Shown here piece by piece: positions 1 to 4,289 of a stretch of DNA of 10,209 bases. Made by a program: the position numbers and the translations under genes. Every line of letters begins with the position of its first letter. Within the stretch, counting starts at the first letter, position 1. Below the pieces are notes generated by a model that saw nothing but the letters and a program-made list of their open reading frames with translations, was not told the origin of the DNA and ran no database searches. Location of the stretch: assembly GCA_035510775.1 (NCBI GenBank), contig DATKGP010000047.1, positions 1 to 10,209 on the forward strand, in the 5' to 3' direction. The stretch is from DATKGP01 sp035510775 (lineage in GTDB: Bacteria > Patescibacteriota > UBA1384 > 2-12-FULL-50-11).

Positions 1-24
1 CTTTAACCACTAAGCTACGGGCAC
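1..24 (-). tRNA. 5' end of a tRNA gene, truncated by window edge
   Basis: Read on the minus strand, positions 24 to 1 give a 7-nt acceptor strand GTGCCCG, then U8-A9, a D-stem GCTT, a D-loop with the conserved AG...GG and A21, and the start of the returning D-stem (AAG). The anticodon lies outside the window, so the isotype cannot be read. The gene is divergent from the PfkB kinase. Confidence 0.8.
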
Positions 25-35
25 CACGTCCTCAT

Positions 36-43
36 ATTTTACC
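36..43 (-). promoter_or_regulatory. Probable -10 box of the truncated tRNA gene
   Basis: On the minus strand GGTAAAATATG contains a TAAAAT -10 hexamer (41 to 36). It ends 11 nt before the first tRNA base, leaving a leader of only about 5 nt. The same GGTAAAATATG string recurs at 1791-1801 upstream of tRNA-Arg, and GGTACAAT is upstream of tRNA-Lys. The -35 region (about 64-59, TTAATA) is weak. Confidence 0.5.
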
Positions 44-67
44 TTAAATAAGTACGTATATTAACTG

Positions 68-76
68 TGATACGAT
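68..76 (+). promoter_or_regulatory. Extended -10 promoter of the PfkB gene (leaderless)
   Basis: TG-A-TACGAT is an extended -10 element. It ends at 76, and the GTG start codon begins at 83, exactly 6 nt downstream, so the predicted transcription start falls on the start codon itself. There is no Shine-Dalgarno sequence in the gap TAGAGA. Confidence 0.55.
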
Positions 77-82
77 TAGAGA

Positions 83-1054
83 GTGAAAAAGATTCTTTCC
101 ATCGGTGAGGCCAACTTGGATTCGTTCGTCTTTTTGAGTGAGTCCAACGCTCACTTAGACCTCAACAAAACTCGGCGCGAACTCTGCATCCGCTACGCCG
201 ACAAGATGCTGGCCGACGACTTGGTTTTTAGTACCGGCGGCAACGCCGCCAACGCCGCGGTGGCTTTCGCTCGACTAGGTTTGGAAAGTCAGCTTTTTTC
301 AGTCCTCGGCGATGATTGGGTCGGCCGGCAGATTGAAGAAACTTTAAAGGATGAAAAAGTCGACCTAGGTTACACTCAAAAAGAGGAAGGCACCACCAGC
401 TACGCCACCGCCCTACTTTTCCATGGAGAACACCAGCTAATTGTTTATCACGTGCCCAGACGCTACCGCCTGCCGAGTTTCGAGCCCGCCGATTGGGTTT
501 ACTTAACGAGCATGGGCGAGGATTGGCGGCACGCCTACGAAAGAGTTTTAACGTATGTTAAAAAGACCGGCGCCAAAGTCAGCTTCAACCCCGGGGCTTT
601 CCAGCTCAAGGCTGGCATTGGCAGTTTGCGTCCATATCTACGCGTCAGTGACGTGCTGCTAGTCAATCGTGCCGAGGCCTTGAGTCTGGTTGAGCGATCG
701 GCTTCAACAACGGTTCGTCAGATTACTGAAGATTTGTACGAACTCGGGCCGAAAAATATTGTTATCACCGATGCCGCTGGCGGTGCCTATACCTTCGACG
801 GCCAAGAGCTGCTCCACTGCCAAATTTTCCCTTCAAAAGTCGTTGAGCGAACCGGCTGTGGCGATTCCTTCGGGACGGCTTTCACCGCCGCTTTGCTTCA
901 CGGCGAGGATATTATCCAGGCGATGCGCTGGGGCATGGCCAATTCTTCCAGTGTCATCGGCTTTGTCGGCGCCCAAAAAGGGCTACTAACTCGCTCGAAG
1001 ATGGAGGAAGTCCTAAACGACAACCACCGAATCGTCCCCCGCCGCATACATTGA
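83..1054 (+). CDS. PfkB/ribokinase-family carbohydrate kinase
   Basis: This 323-residue cytoplasmic protein should phosphorylate a sugar or nucleoside with ATP. The family's N-terminal signature is visible as a glycine- and alanine-rich block (STGGNAANAAVAFARLG, residues 50-66). An NRAEA motif lies at 195-199. The C-terminal signature TGCGDSF (257-263) supplies the anion hole and catalytic base Asp261; it has Cys where most members have GAGD. Length is typical of the family (about 300-330). The GTG start is chosen because it aligns with the expected N-terminal beta-strand (MKKILSIGEANLD) and lies 6 nt after a -10 box, which suggests a leaderless mRNA. The gene is monocistronic and divergent from a tRNA gene. 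The substrate (ribose, fructose, adenosine or other) cannot be assigned from sequence alone. Confidence 0.9.
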   Translation: MKKILSIGEANLDSFVFLSESNAHLDLNKTRRELCIRYADKMLADDLVFSTGGNAANAAVAFARLGLESQLFSVLGDDWVGRQIEETLKDEKVDLGYTQKEEGTTSYATALLFHGEHQLIVYHVPRRYRLPSFEPADWVYLTSMGEDWRHAYERVLTYVKKTGAKVSFNPGAFQLKAGIGSLRPYLRVSDVLLVNRAEALSLVERSASTTVRQITEDLYELGPKNIVITDAAGGAYTFDGQELLHCQIFPSKVVERTGCGDSFGTAFTAALLHGEDIIQAMRWGMANSSSVIGFVGAQKGLLTRSKMEEVLNDNHRIVPRRIH

Positions 1055-1078
1055 CCCCTAGAAAAATCTTGGAATTTG

Positions 1079-1087
1079 TGTTACTAT
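1079..1087 (+). promoter_or_regulatory. Extended -10 promoter before the GreA-like gene
   Basis: TG-T-TACTAT is a good extended -10 with no convincing -35. Transcription would start near 1094 and give a leader of about 64 nt. The leader holds a small hairpin (TGTTC 1115-1119 with GAACA 1126-1130) and a perfect Shine-Dalgarno AAGGAGGT at 1138-1145. Confidence 0.5.
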
Positions 1088-1157
1088 CGTGTTTTCCGGG
1101 CAAAAATTAAAAACTGTTCGGGGAAGAACATTCATACAAGGAGGTCACATAAAAGGA

Positions 1158-1718
1158 ATGATTGTGACCGAGCGAGAGGTAAATGGCACTGTAGGTTCTG
1201 TCGAGGAACTGACGAGAGAGAAGGTTGTTGGTGCCTTACGGCAGTCGGCTGTAAAGCACTTGGCGAGAGCGCGGGACAAGATCGCTGAAAGTCGGGAGAA
1301 CCTGGCTAATGGCGATGGCTCGACTAAGGAGGAAGACGAACTTCCCCACATCCTCAAGGAAACGGAGGTCAAGAATATCAGCGAGGCACAAGCATATGCC
1401 TTGCAGAGATTTATCGACTTTCTCGACAACGTCGCAGGTGAGAAGCCGCGGTTAGTCGACGAAGGTTCGGTGTTTGTCTACCGGCTCCACGACGAGCTAG
1501 AGGCAATAATCGTTGCTCCGAGACTACCACACCTGCAGACCCTTGACCTACAAGAGGACGCAGAAAAGCAGCTGGGTATGCCGGCCTTCATCGTTTTCGT
1601 CAACTGCACTCTTTTCCGGCAGAGCTTGAAGGGTGCGGTTCTCCGCGAGGGAGCGGAGATCGTGACAAAGGTCACTGGGAACCCCGACGTAAGTAGAGAG
1701 GTAATCAGGGTTCTGTAA
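1158..1718 (+). CDS. Divergent GreA/GreB-like transcription factor (tentative)
   Basis: This 186-residue soluble protein has no family signature that I recognise with certainty. Residues 20-90 are helical and highly charged. Around 43-62 there is an acidic, glycine-containing turn (ESRENLANGDGSTKEEDEL) that recalls the GreA coiled-coil tip (..HGDLSENAEY..). Residues 101-171 look like the GreA/GreB C-terminal FKBP-like domain: GSVFVYRL with a following beta-strand, then FVNCTLFRQSLKGAVLREGAEIV, matching the family pattern 'sPlGraLlGkkvGdeve'. I infer a secondary-channel RNA polymerase factor; a helical protein of another family remains possible. ATG 1158 is chosen because AAGGAGGT (1138-1145) lies upstream, although 12 nt is a long spacing. 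The in-frame GTG at 1089 would sit before the ribosome binding site. A GC-rich hairpin follows the stop. Confidence 0.7.
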   Translation: MIVTEREVNGTVGSVEELTREKVVGALRQSAVKHLARARDKIAESRENLANGDGSTKEEDELPHILKETEVKNISEAQAYALQRFIDFLDNVAGEKPRLVDEGSVFVYRLHDELEAIIVAPRLPHLQTLDLQEDAEKQLGMPAFIVFVNCTLFRQSLKGAVLREGAEIVTKVTGNPDVSREVIRVL

Positions 1719-1739
1719 CAAGGTTCGGCAACATGTTCC

Positions 1740-1765
1740 GGGCGGCGCAACGTAGCGCCGCCCTT
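1740..1765 (+). terminator. Terminator hairpin after the GreA-like gene
   Basis: A perfect 9-bp stem GGGCGGCGC (1740-1748) and GCGCCGCCC (1755-1763) closes a 6-nt loop, AACGTA. Only a short pyrimidine tail (TTC) follows, so termination efficiency is uncertain. Its design matches the hairpins after the OPRT and 150-residue genes. Confidence 0.6.
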
Positions 1766-1792
1766 CGCATATCTGAAAGGAAGATTTTGCGG

Positions 1793-1798
1793 TAAAAT
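1793..1798 (+). promoter_or_regulatory. -10 box of the tRNA-Arg leader transcript
   Basis: TAAAAT sits within GGTAAAATATG, the same string found in the promoter of the tRNA gene at the left edge. The expected transcription start is near the AACG at 1805-1808. The -35 region is not recognisable. Confidence 0.45.
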
Positions 1799-1804
1799 AT
1801 GTAT

Positions 1805-1888
1805 AACGCTCGGCGCGGCAAAATGCCCAAGAAAAATTATGGCATTTCTCGCGCCTTCCGTTCGCAACAGCCACCGGCTGTTGCTCAT
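1805..1888 (+). ncRNA. Two-hairpin leader RNA upstream of tRNA-Arg
   Basis: Hairpin 1 pairs GGCGCG (1812-1817) with CGCGCC (1850-1855), and inside that AAATGCC (1821-1827) with GGCATTT (1841-1847), around a 13-nt loop. Hairpin 2 pairs GCAACAGCC (1864-1872) with GGCTGTTGC (1876-1884) around loop ACC. The leader before tRNA-Lys (3888-3976) keeps the block TTATGGCATTTCTCGC, the CTTCCG and both hairpins. Its hairpin 2 stem has an almost completely different sequence, so pairing is kept while bases change. No known RNA family is recognised. It could be a pre-tRNA leader with a processing or regulatory role. Confidence 0.45.
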
Positions 1889-1907
1889 GCCCGTAGCTCA
1901 GCGGATA
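1889..1907 (+). pseudogene. 19-nt 5' tRNA fragment (tRNA-Arg relic)
   Basis: GCCCGTAGCTCAGCGGATA repeats the tRNA-Arg 5' end at 1963-1983 but lacks two bases of the acceptor strand. The preceding CAT is also shared. After base 1907 the similarity ends: no returning D-stem, anticodon arm or T-arm follows. A small hairpin comes next (GTGGC 1910-1914 with GCCAC 1918-1922). It looks like a partial duplication lying between the leader RNA and the intact tRNA. Confidence 0.6.
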
Positions 1908-1962
1908 TCGTGGCAAAGCCACTCATCCCTTCGCTACGTTCGCCTGTTCATTTCATTCACAT

Positions 1963-2035
1963 GCGCCCGTAGCTCAGCGGATAGAGTATCTGGCTTCGGA
2001 CCAGAGGGTCGGGGGTTCGATTCCCTCCGGGCGCG
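1963..2035 (+). tRNA. tRNA-Arg(TCG)
   Basis: A full cloverleaf can be drawn. Acceptor GCGCCCG (1963-1969) pairs with CGGGCGC (2028-2034), and the discriminator is G2035. The D-arm is GCTC/GAGT. The anticodon stem TCTGG/CCAGA encloses loop CTTCGGA with anticodon TCG at 1996-1998, reading CGA. The T-arm GGGGG/CCCTC encloses TTCGATT. CCA is not encoded. No clear terminator follows, so read-through towards the OPRT gene is possible. Confidence 0.95.
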
Positions 2036-2069
2036 CTCACTCAGAACACTCGATTTTCTCATATCTCTG

Positions 2070-2078
2070 TGATAAAAT
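2070..2078 (+). promoter_or_regulatory. Extended -10 promoter of the OPRT-like gene
   Basis: TG-A-TAAAAT is an extended -10 element with a predicted start near 2085. The -35 region (about 2050-2055, TCGATT) is poor. This would give a leader of about 120 nt before the OPRT start codon. Confidence 0.45.
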
Positions 2079-2084
2079 GATTCC

Positions 2085-2205
2085 AGCGAGAAGGACTGGT
2101 TTCTGACATAAGTTTTCGAGCGCTCTTTTTACTAGTTCAAGCGGAATCGCTTGAACAAGGATGAAGCCACGGGCCGGAGTCCGTGGAGAATCATTGGAGG
2201 AAGAT
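2085..2205 (+). promoter_or_regulatory. Structured 5' leader of the OPRT-like gene
   Basis: Several elements are visible. CGAGAA (2087-2092) can pair with TTTTCG (2113-2118). A GC-rich GAGCGCTC (2118-2125) is followed by a T-run (2126-2130) and could serve as a weak attenuator. A perfect 9-bp hairpin GTTCAAGCG/CGCTTGAAC (2135-2156) has a GAAT loop. A second hairpin CCACGG/CCGTGG (2167-2186) lies 9 nt before the ribosome binding site GGAGG (2196-2200). I do not recognise a PyrR site or a known riboswitch. Regulation is inferred from the structure only. Confidence 0.4.
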
Positions 2206-2886
2206 ATGACGTTTAATCGACACACTAAGGCCGTTCTGGCAACGACGCTCTTCGAAGTCGGAGCGATTAAGTTCGGGGAGTTCAAGCTGAAGCTTCACGA
2301 GACTCATCCGGATGCACCGCTTTCGCCAATCTATCTCAACCTTCGGACGCTGGAGAATCCCAAACCCGGCCCGCTGACCCCGGAAGTCGTGCAGCTGATT
2401 GGCGCCGAGCTGTTTGAGATTGCGGATCTCAACTGCCTACACTACGATCACGTCCTGGGTATTCCTAATGCTGGTGACCCCCTCGCGGAAGCCTTCGCCC
2501 ACTGTGCGCCGGTCTGTTGGCCAGTATCACTTCTAAAGATGACCAAGGAGACCGGTGGTGACAAGCGCCACATTGGCGAGATCGCCAGCGGCGTCTACGA
2601 GGCAGACGAAAAGGTTTTGCTAATCGACGACCTCATCACCGGGGCTGATTCAAAGCTCGAGGCGATCGACAGGGTCGAGCAAGCCGGCCTAACGGTATCG
2701 AACGTCCTGGTGCTGGTTGACCGTCAGCAAGGCGGAGCCAGCCAACTCACCAACATGGGCTATAGCGTCTACGCCGTTTTCGAGATGGCCGAGCTTCTAA
2801 CAACCTACGTCGCGAAAGGTTTCATCACGCAGGAGAAATCCGATGAAGTGACGACCTATGTCCACGCCAACCGTTACGACGGCTAA
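2206..2886 (+). CDS. pyrE: Orotate phosphoribosyltransferase-like protein
   Basis: This 226-residue cytoplasmic type I phosphoribosyltransferase most likely converts orotate and PRPP to orotidine monophosphate in UMP synthesis. The PRPP-binding loop is clear at 137-150 (VLLIDDLITGADSK, two acidic residues then TGA), followed by a beta-strand NVLVLVDRQQGG typical of OPRT. The N-terminal part has the OPRT pattern GAIKFGEFKLK...PIYLNLR (19-47), and a loop KETGGDKRHIGE (114-125) matches the mobile loop region. ATG 2206 is chosen because GGAGG lies 5 nt upstream; the in-frame ATG at 2161 would lie ahead of that site and inside the leader. No other pyrimidine gene is present here, so the protein may work in salvage or with genes elsewhere. 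A strong terminator follows. Confidence 0.85.
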   Translation: MTFNRHTKAVLATTLFEVGAIKFGEFKLKLHETHPDAPLSPIYLNLRTLENPKPGPLTPEVVQLIGAELFEIADLNCLHYDHVLGIPNAGDPLAEAFAHCAPVCWPVSLLKMTKETGGDKRHIGEIASGVYEADEKVLLIDDLITGADSKLEAIDRVEQAGLTVSNVLVLVDRQQGGASQLTNMGYSVYAVFEMAELLTTYVAKGFITQEKSDEVTTYVHANRYDG

Positions 2887-2899
2887 ACCCGACACACCC

Positions 2900-2937
2900 G
2901 CGCCCGCTCCCCACAGGAGCGGGCGCTTCTTTTTTTG
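2900..2937 (+). terminator. Strong Rho-independent terminator after the OPRT-like gene
   Basis: A perfect 11-bp stem GCGCCCGCTCC (2900-2910) and GGAGCGGGCGC (2916-2926) with loop CCACA is followed at once by TTCTTTTTTT. This is a textbook intrinsic terminator. Confidence 0.95.
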
Positions 2938-2950
2938 ATAGCATTCAATG

Positions 2951-2956
2951 TATGAT
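2951..2956 (+). promoter_or_regulatory. -10 box of the DUF5665-like gene (leaderless)
   Basis: TATGAT, preceded by TG, ends 6 nt before ATG 2963, so the predicted transcription start coincides with the start codon. There is no Shine-Dalgarno. This favours ATG 2963 over the in-frame ATG at 2948. Confidence 0.5.
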
Positions 2957-2962
2957 GAGTTT

Positions 2963-3211
2963 ATGGAACCGACCGAAGCGGAAAAACAAAAAACCCTGAA
3001 TCAGCTGGTCAATGCCGTTAATCGGTCATATCAGCCAACCCACAGCGCTATGTGGCGAGGGTTTCTAATTGGTATTGCCGGCGGGTTAGGAACAACGTTG
3101 GGCGTAGCTATTGTCTTGTCGTTGATTGGTTTTCTGGTTCGAGAGCTCGGCGGTCTGCCAGTCATTGGCGCATGGTTCAGCGACGTCGGGGCAATTATCC
3201 CCAAGCGTTAA
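2963..3211 (+). CDS. Small membrane protein, DUF5665-like
   Basis: The protein has 82 residues. The N-terminal 30 are polar and probably cytoplasmic. One long hydrophobic segment spans about 32-60 with many glycines (GFLIGIAGGLGTTLGVAIVLSLIGFLV). It is followed by ELGGLPVIGAWFSDV, a pattern I associate with small DUF5665-type proteins in which a glycine-rich helix is followed by 'GGLPVIG.w'. No function is known for that family. ATG 2963 is preferred over the in-frame ATG 2948 because of the -10 box 6 nt upstream. The stop codon overlaps that of the convergent DedA gene by sharing TTAA (3208-3211). Confidence 0.75.
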   Translation: MEPTEAEKQKTLNQLVNAVNRSYQPTHSAMWRGFLIGIAGGLGTTLGVAIVLSLIGFLVRELGGLPVIGAWFSDVGAIIPKR

Positions 3212-3816
3212 TTGCTTCGGCTTTTTAGATATTCGCTCCAGATCTTAACTAGAGCTGGAATAATCGAGAGAACAATTATCAGGGCGATAATCGGTAAAAT
3301 GTATTTATCAATATTTGGCACTATTTGACCGAGGAAATAGCCGGCAAAACTGACCCCAAAGACCCAGAGCAGGGCGCCGATAATGTTGTAAATCATAAAA
3401 ACCCGGTAGTTCATATGACCGATGCCGGCAAAAATTGGAGCGAAAGTTCGCACAAACGGAGTGAAACGAGCCAGAATAATGGTGAAAGCGCCATATTTTT
3501 TATAAAAATCCTCGGCACGCTGAATATTTTTCTTGTGGAAAAAGATTGACTCTTCGCGGTTGAAAATCCGGGGACCGAAGACTTTGCCGAAGTGGTAGCC
3601 AACATTAACACCGATAATAGCGGCGATAGTTGAGCCGATGACCAACCCCCAAACGGAAAAGACATGCTGCGAGGCTAGCAATCCGGCGGTAAAGAGCAGG
3701 CTGTCGCCCGGAAAAAAGAAGCCGAAAAACAGACCCGACTCAATAAAAATCATCGCGTAAACTAAAATCAGCCCGAATCCCTTTACTAGCCCGATCAAAT
3801 CGATGCCGAAAGTCAT
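3208..3816 (-). CDS. DedA-family membrane protein
   Basis: This 202-residue polytopic inner-membrane protein belongs to the DedA (SNARE-associated/VTT) family, whose members act in membrane homeostasis and are linked to lipid-carrier or phospholipid flipping. Family motifs are visible: an early acidic residue in the first helix (E26), FFPGDSLLF (34-42), a glycine-rich GYHFGKVFG (73-81), and the signature ARFTPFVRTFAPIFAGIGHM (116-135) with its two conserved arginines, then N144 and W151. A C-terminal helix is at about 172-192. Length is typical (about 200). No ribosome binding site precedes ATG 3816. On the minus strand TATCCT (3830-3825) could be a -10 box 8 nt before the start, so this mRNA may also be leaderless or nearly so. 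Confidence 0.92.
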   Translation of the reverse strand: MTFGIDLIGLVKGFGLILVYAMIFIESGLFFGFFFPGDSLLFTAGLLASQHVFSVWGLVIGSTIAAIIGVNVGYHFGKVFGPRIFNREESIFFHKKNIQRAEDFYKKYGAFTIILARFTPFVRTFAPIFAGIGHMNYRVFMIYNIIGALLWVFGVSFAGYFLGQIVPNIDKYILPIIALIIVLSIIPALVKIWSEYLKSRSN

Positions 3817-3874
3817 GTTTTTCTAGGATACCGTATTTGTCGGCTCGAAACTAGATTCGCAGCGTTATATACGG

Positions 3875-3880
3875 TACAAT
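3875..3880 (+). promoter_or_regulatory. -10 box of the tRNA-Lys leader transcript
   Basis: TACAAT sits within GGTACAAT, matching the GGTAAAAT element of the other tRNA promoters here. The predicted start is near the AACG at 3888-3891, the same first bases as predicted for the tRNA-Arg leader. The region between here and the divergent DedA start holds no gene. Confidence 0.45.
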
Positions 3881-3887
3881 TTACCTG

Positions 3888-3976
3888 AACGTACGCGCTC
3901 GCGACTGTGAAATGCTGGGAATATTATGGCATTTCTCGCCGCTTCCGCCCACAATTGTCCACTGGACAATTGTTCA
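3888..3976 (+). ncRNA. Two-hairpin leader RNA upstream of tRNA-Lys
   Basis: Hairpin 1 pairs GAAATGC (3909-3915) with GCATTTC (3929-3935) around a 13-nt loop and is extended by GCGA (3901-3904) with TCGC (3936-3939) across a bulge. Hairpin 2 is a perfect 10-bp stem ACAATTGTCC (3951-3960) and GGACAATTGT (3964-3973) with loop ACT. Hairpin 2 ends 3 nt before the tRNA. The 16-nt block TTATGGCATTTCTCGC (3924-3939) and the CTTCCG at 3942-3947 are shared with the leader at 1805-1888. The conserved ATG would start a short frame (MAFLA...) running into the tRNA, which is probably incidental. Confidence 0.45.
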
Positions 3977-4048
3977 GGGTCGTTAGTTCAGTGGCAGAAC
4001 ACCGCCCTCTTAAGGCGGGTGTCGCTGGTTCGAATCCAGCACGACCCA
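3977..4048 (+). tRNA. tRNA-Lys(CTT)
   Basis: A full cloverleaf is present. Acceptor GGGTCGT (3977-3983) pairs with ACGACCC (4041-4047), and the discriminator is A4048. The D-arm GTTC/GAAC encloses AGTGGCA. The anticodon stem CCGCC/GGCGG encloses loop CTCTTAA with anticodon CTT at 4009-4011, reading AAG. The T-arm GCTGG/CCAGC encloses TTCGAAT. CCA is not encoded. Confidence 0.95.
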
Positions 4049-4088
4049 CACAAAGGCAGGCCAGGTTTACTTGGTCTGCCTTTGTGTT
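4048..4088 (+). terminator. Long terminator-like hairpin after tRNA-Lys
   Basis: A perfect 12-bp stem ACACAAAGGCAG (4048-4059) with CTGCCTTTGTGT (4076-4087) is extended inward by a G-T pair and CCA/TGG, closing an 8-nt loop. The stem begins at the tRNA discriminator base. The 3' side carries TTT within the stem but no long T-run follows (TTAAAAATG), so it may end transcription imperfectly or mark the tRNA 3' end for processing. Confidence 0.6.
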
Positions 4089-4108
4089 AAAAATGATTTC
4101 AAAACTAC

Positions 4109-4140
4109 ACACACTGATATGTTTAAACATATCAGTGTGT
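4109..4140 (+). repeat. Perfect 32-bp palindrome
   Basis: The half-site ACACACTGATATGTTT (4109-4124) is followed directly by its exact reverse complement, with no spacer. As RNA it would form a 13-14 bp hairpin with a TTAA or TTTAAA loop. As DNA it is a symmetric site of the kind bound by a dimeric or tetrameric regulator. It sits 15 nt upstream of the candidate -35 (4156) of the 150-residue gene and about 20 nt after the tRNA-Lys hairpin. The lack of a T-run argues against a standard terminator. Confidence 0.85.
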
Positions 4141-4155
4141 TCTGCGCGGAATTAA

Positions 4156-4182
4156 TTGCTTCTTATGAATGGTGACTATAAT
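4156..4182 (+). promoter_or_regulatory. Candidate promoter P1 of the 150-residue gene
   Basis: TTGCTT (4156-4161) and a consensus TATAAT (4177-4182) are separated by 15 nt, a little short. The predicted start is near 4189, giving a 100-nt leader that includes the possible leader peptide at 4250-4288. The 32-bp palindrome lies just upstream. Confidence 0.45.
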
Positions 4183-4220
4183 CTTCAGATGAGGCGGTGT
4201 GATTTTCTCGGCCAAAACCC

Positions 4221-4249
4221 TTGATTTTTTGAGGACAAAGGAGTAGTAT
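4221..4249 (+). promoter_or_regulatory. Candidate promoter P2 of the 150-residue gene
   Basis: TTGATT (4221-4226) and TAGTAT (4244-4249) are separated by an optimal 17 nt. The predicted start is near 4256, after the leader-peptide ATG. If P2 is the real promoter, the leader peptide would not be made from it and the mRNA leader would be only about 35 nt. P1 and P2 cannot be ranked from sequence alone. Confidence 0.35.
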
Positions 4250-4288
4250 ATGCTCATTCATCTCACCACCACAAAGGAGGTCTATTGA
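4250..4288 (+). CDS. Possible 12-residue leader peptide
   Basis: A short frame encodes MLIHLTTTKEVY and ends in TGA. It has its own Shine-Dalgarno AAAGGAG (4237-4243) with ideal 6-nt spacing. Its last codons contain the AAAGGAGGT (4273-4281) that serves the downstream gene, and its stop lies one base before that gene's ATG (TGAGATG). This arrangement would allow translational coupling. The three consecutive Thr codons are not enough to claim amino-acid sensing. It depends on transcription from P1. Confidence 0.35.
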   Translation: MLIHLTTTKEVY

Positions 4289-4289
4289 G

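Noticed and set aside
1145..1922. Long antisense open frames opposite the GreA-like gene (94, 136 and 124 codons)
   Set aside because: They have no ribosome binding site, unusual composition and overlap one another. The plus-strand gene has promoter, Shine-Dalgarno and terminator.
1889..1962. A second functional tRNA in front of tRNA-Arg
   Set aside because: Only the 5' 19 nt match. No returning D-stem, anticodon arm or T-arm can be drawn after 1907.
1889..2035. Integrated mobile element using tRNA-Arg as attachment site
   Set aside because: Integrases usually duplicate the tRNA 3' end. Here the repeat is of the 5' end, only 55 nt separate the copies and no integrase gene is present.
1839..2072. 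77-codon open frame beginning MAFLAPS and running through tRNA-Arg
   Set aside because: Its second half is simply the translated tRNA gene, and it has no ribosome binding site. The ATG lies in the paired 3' arm of the leader hairpin, so conservation of ATGGCATTTCTCGC is better explained by RNA structure.
3907..4155. Open frames on both strands across tRNA-Lys (for example one containing VAEHRPLKAGVAGSNPARPT)
   Set aside because: These peptides are classic false translations of a tRNA gene and its complement. The tRNA cloverleaf explains the sequence.
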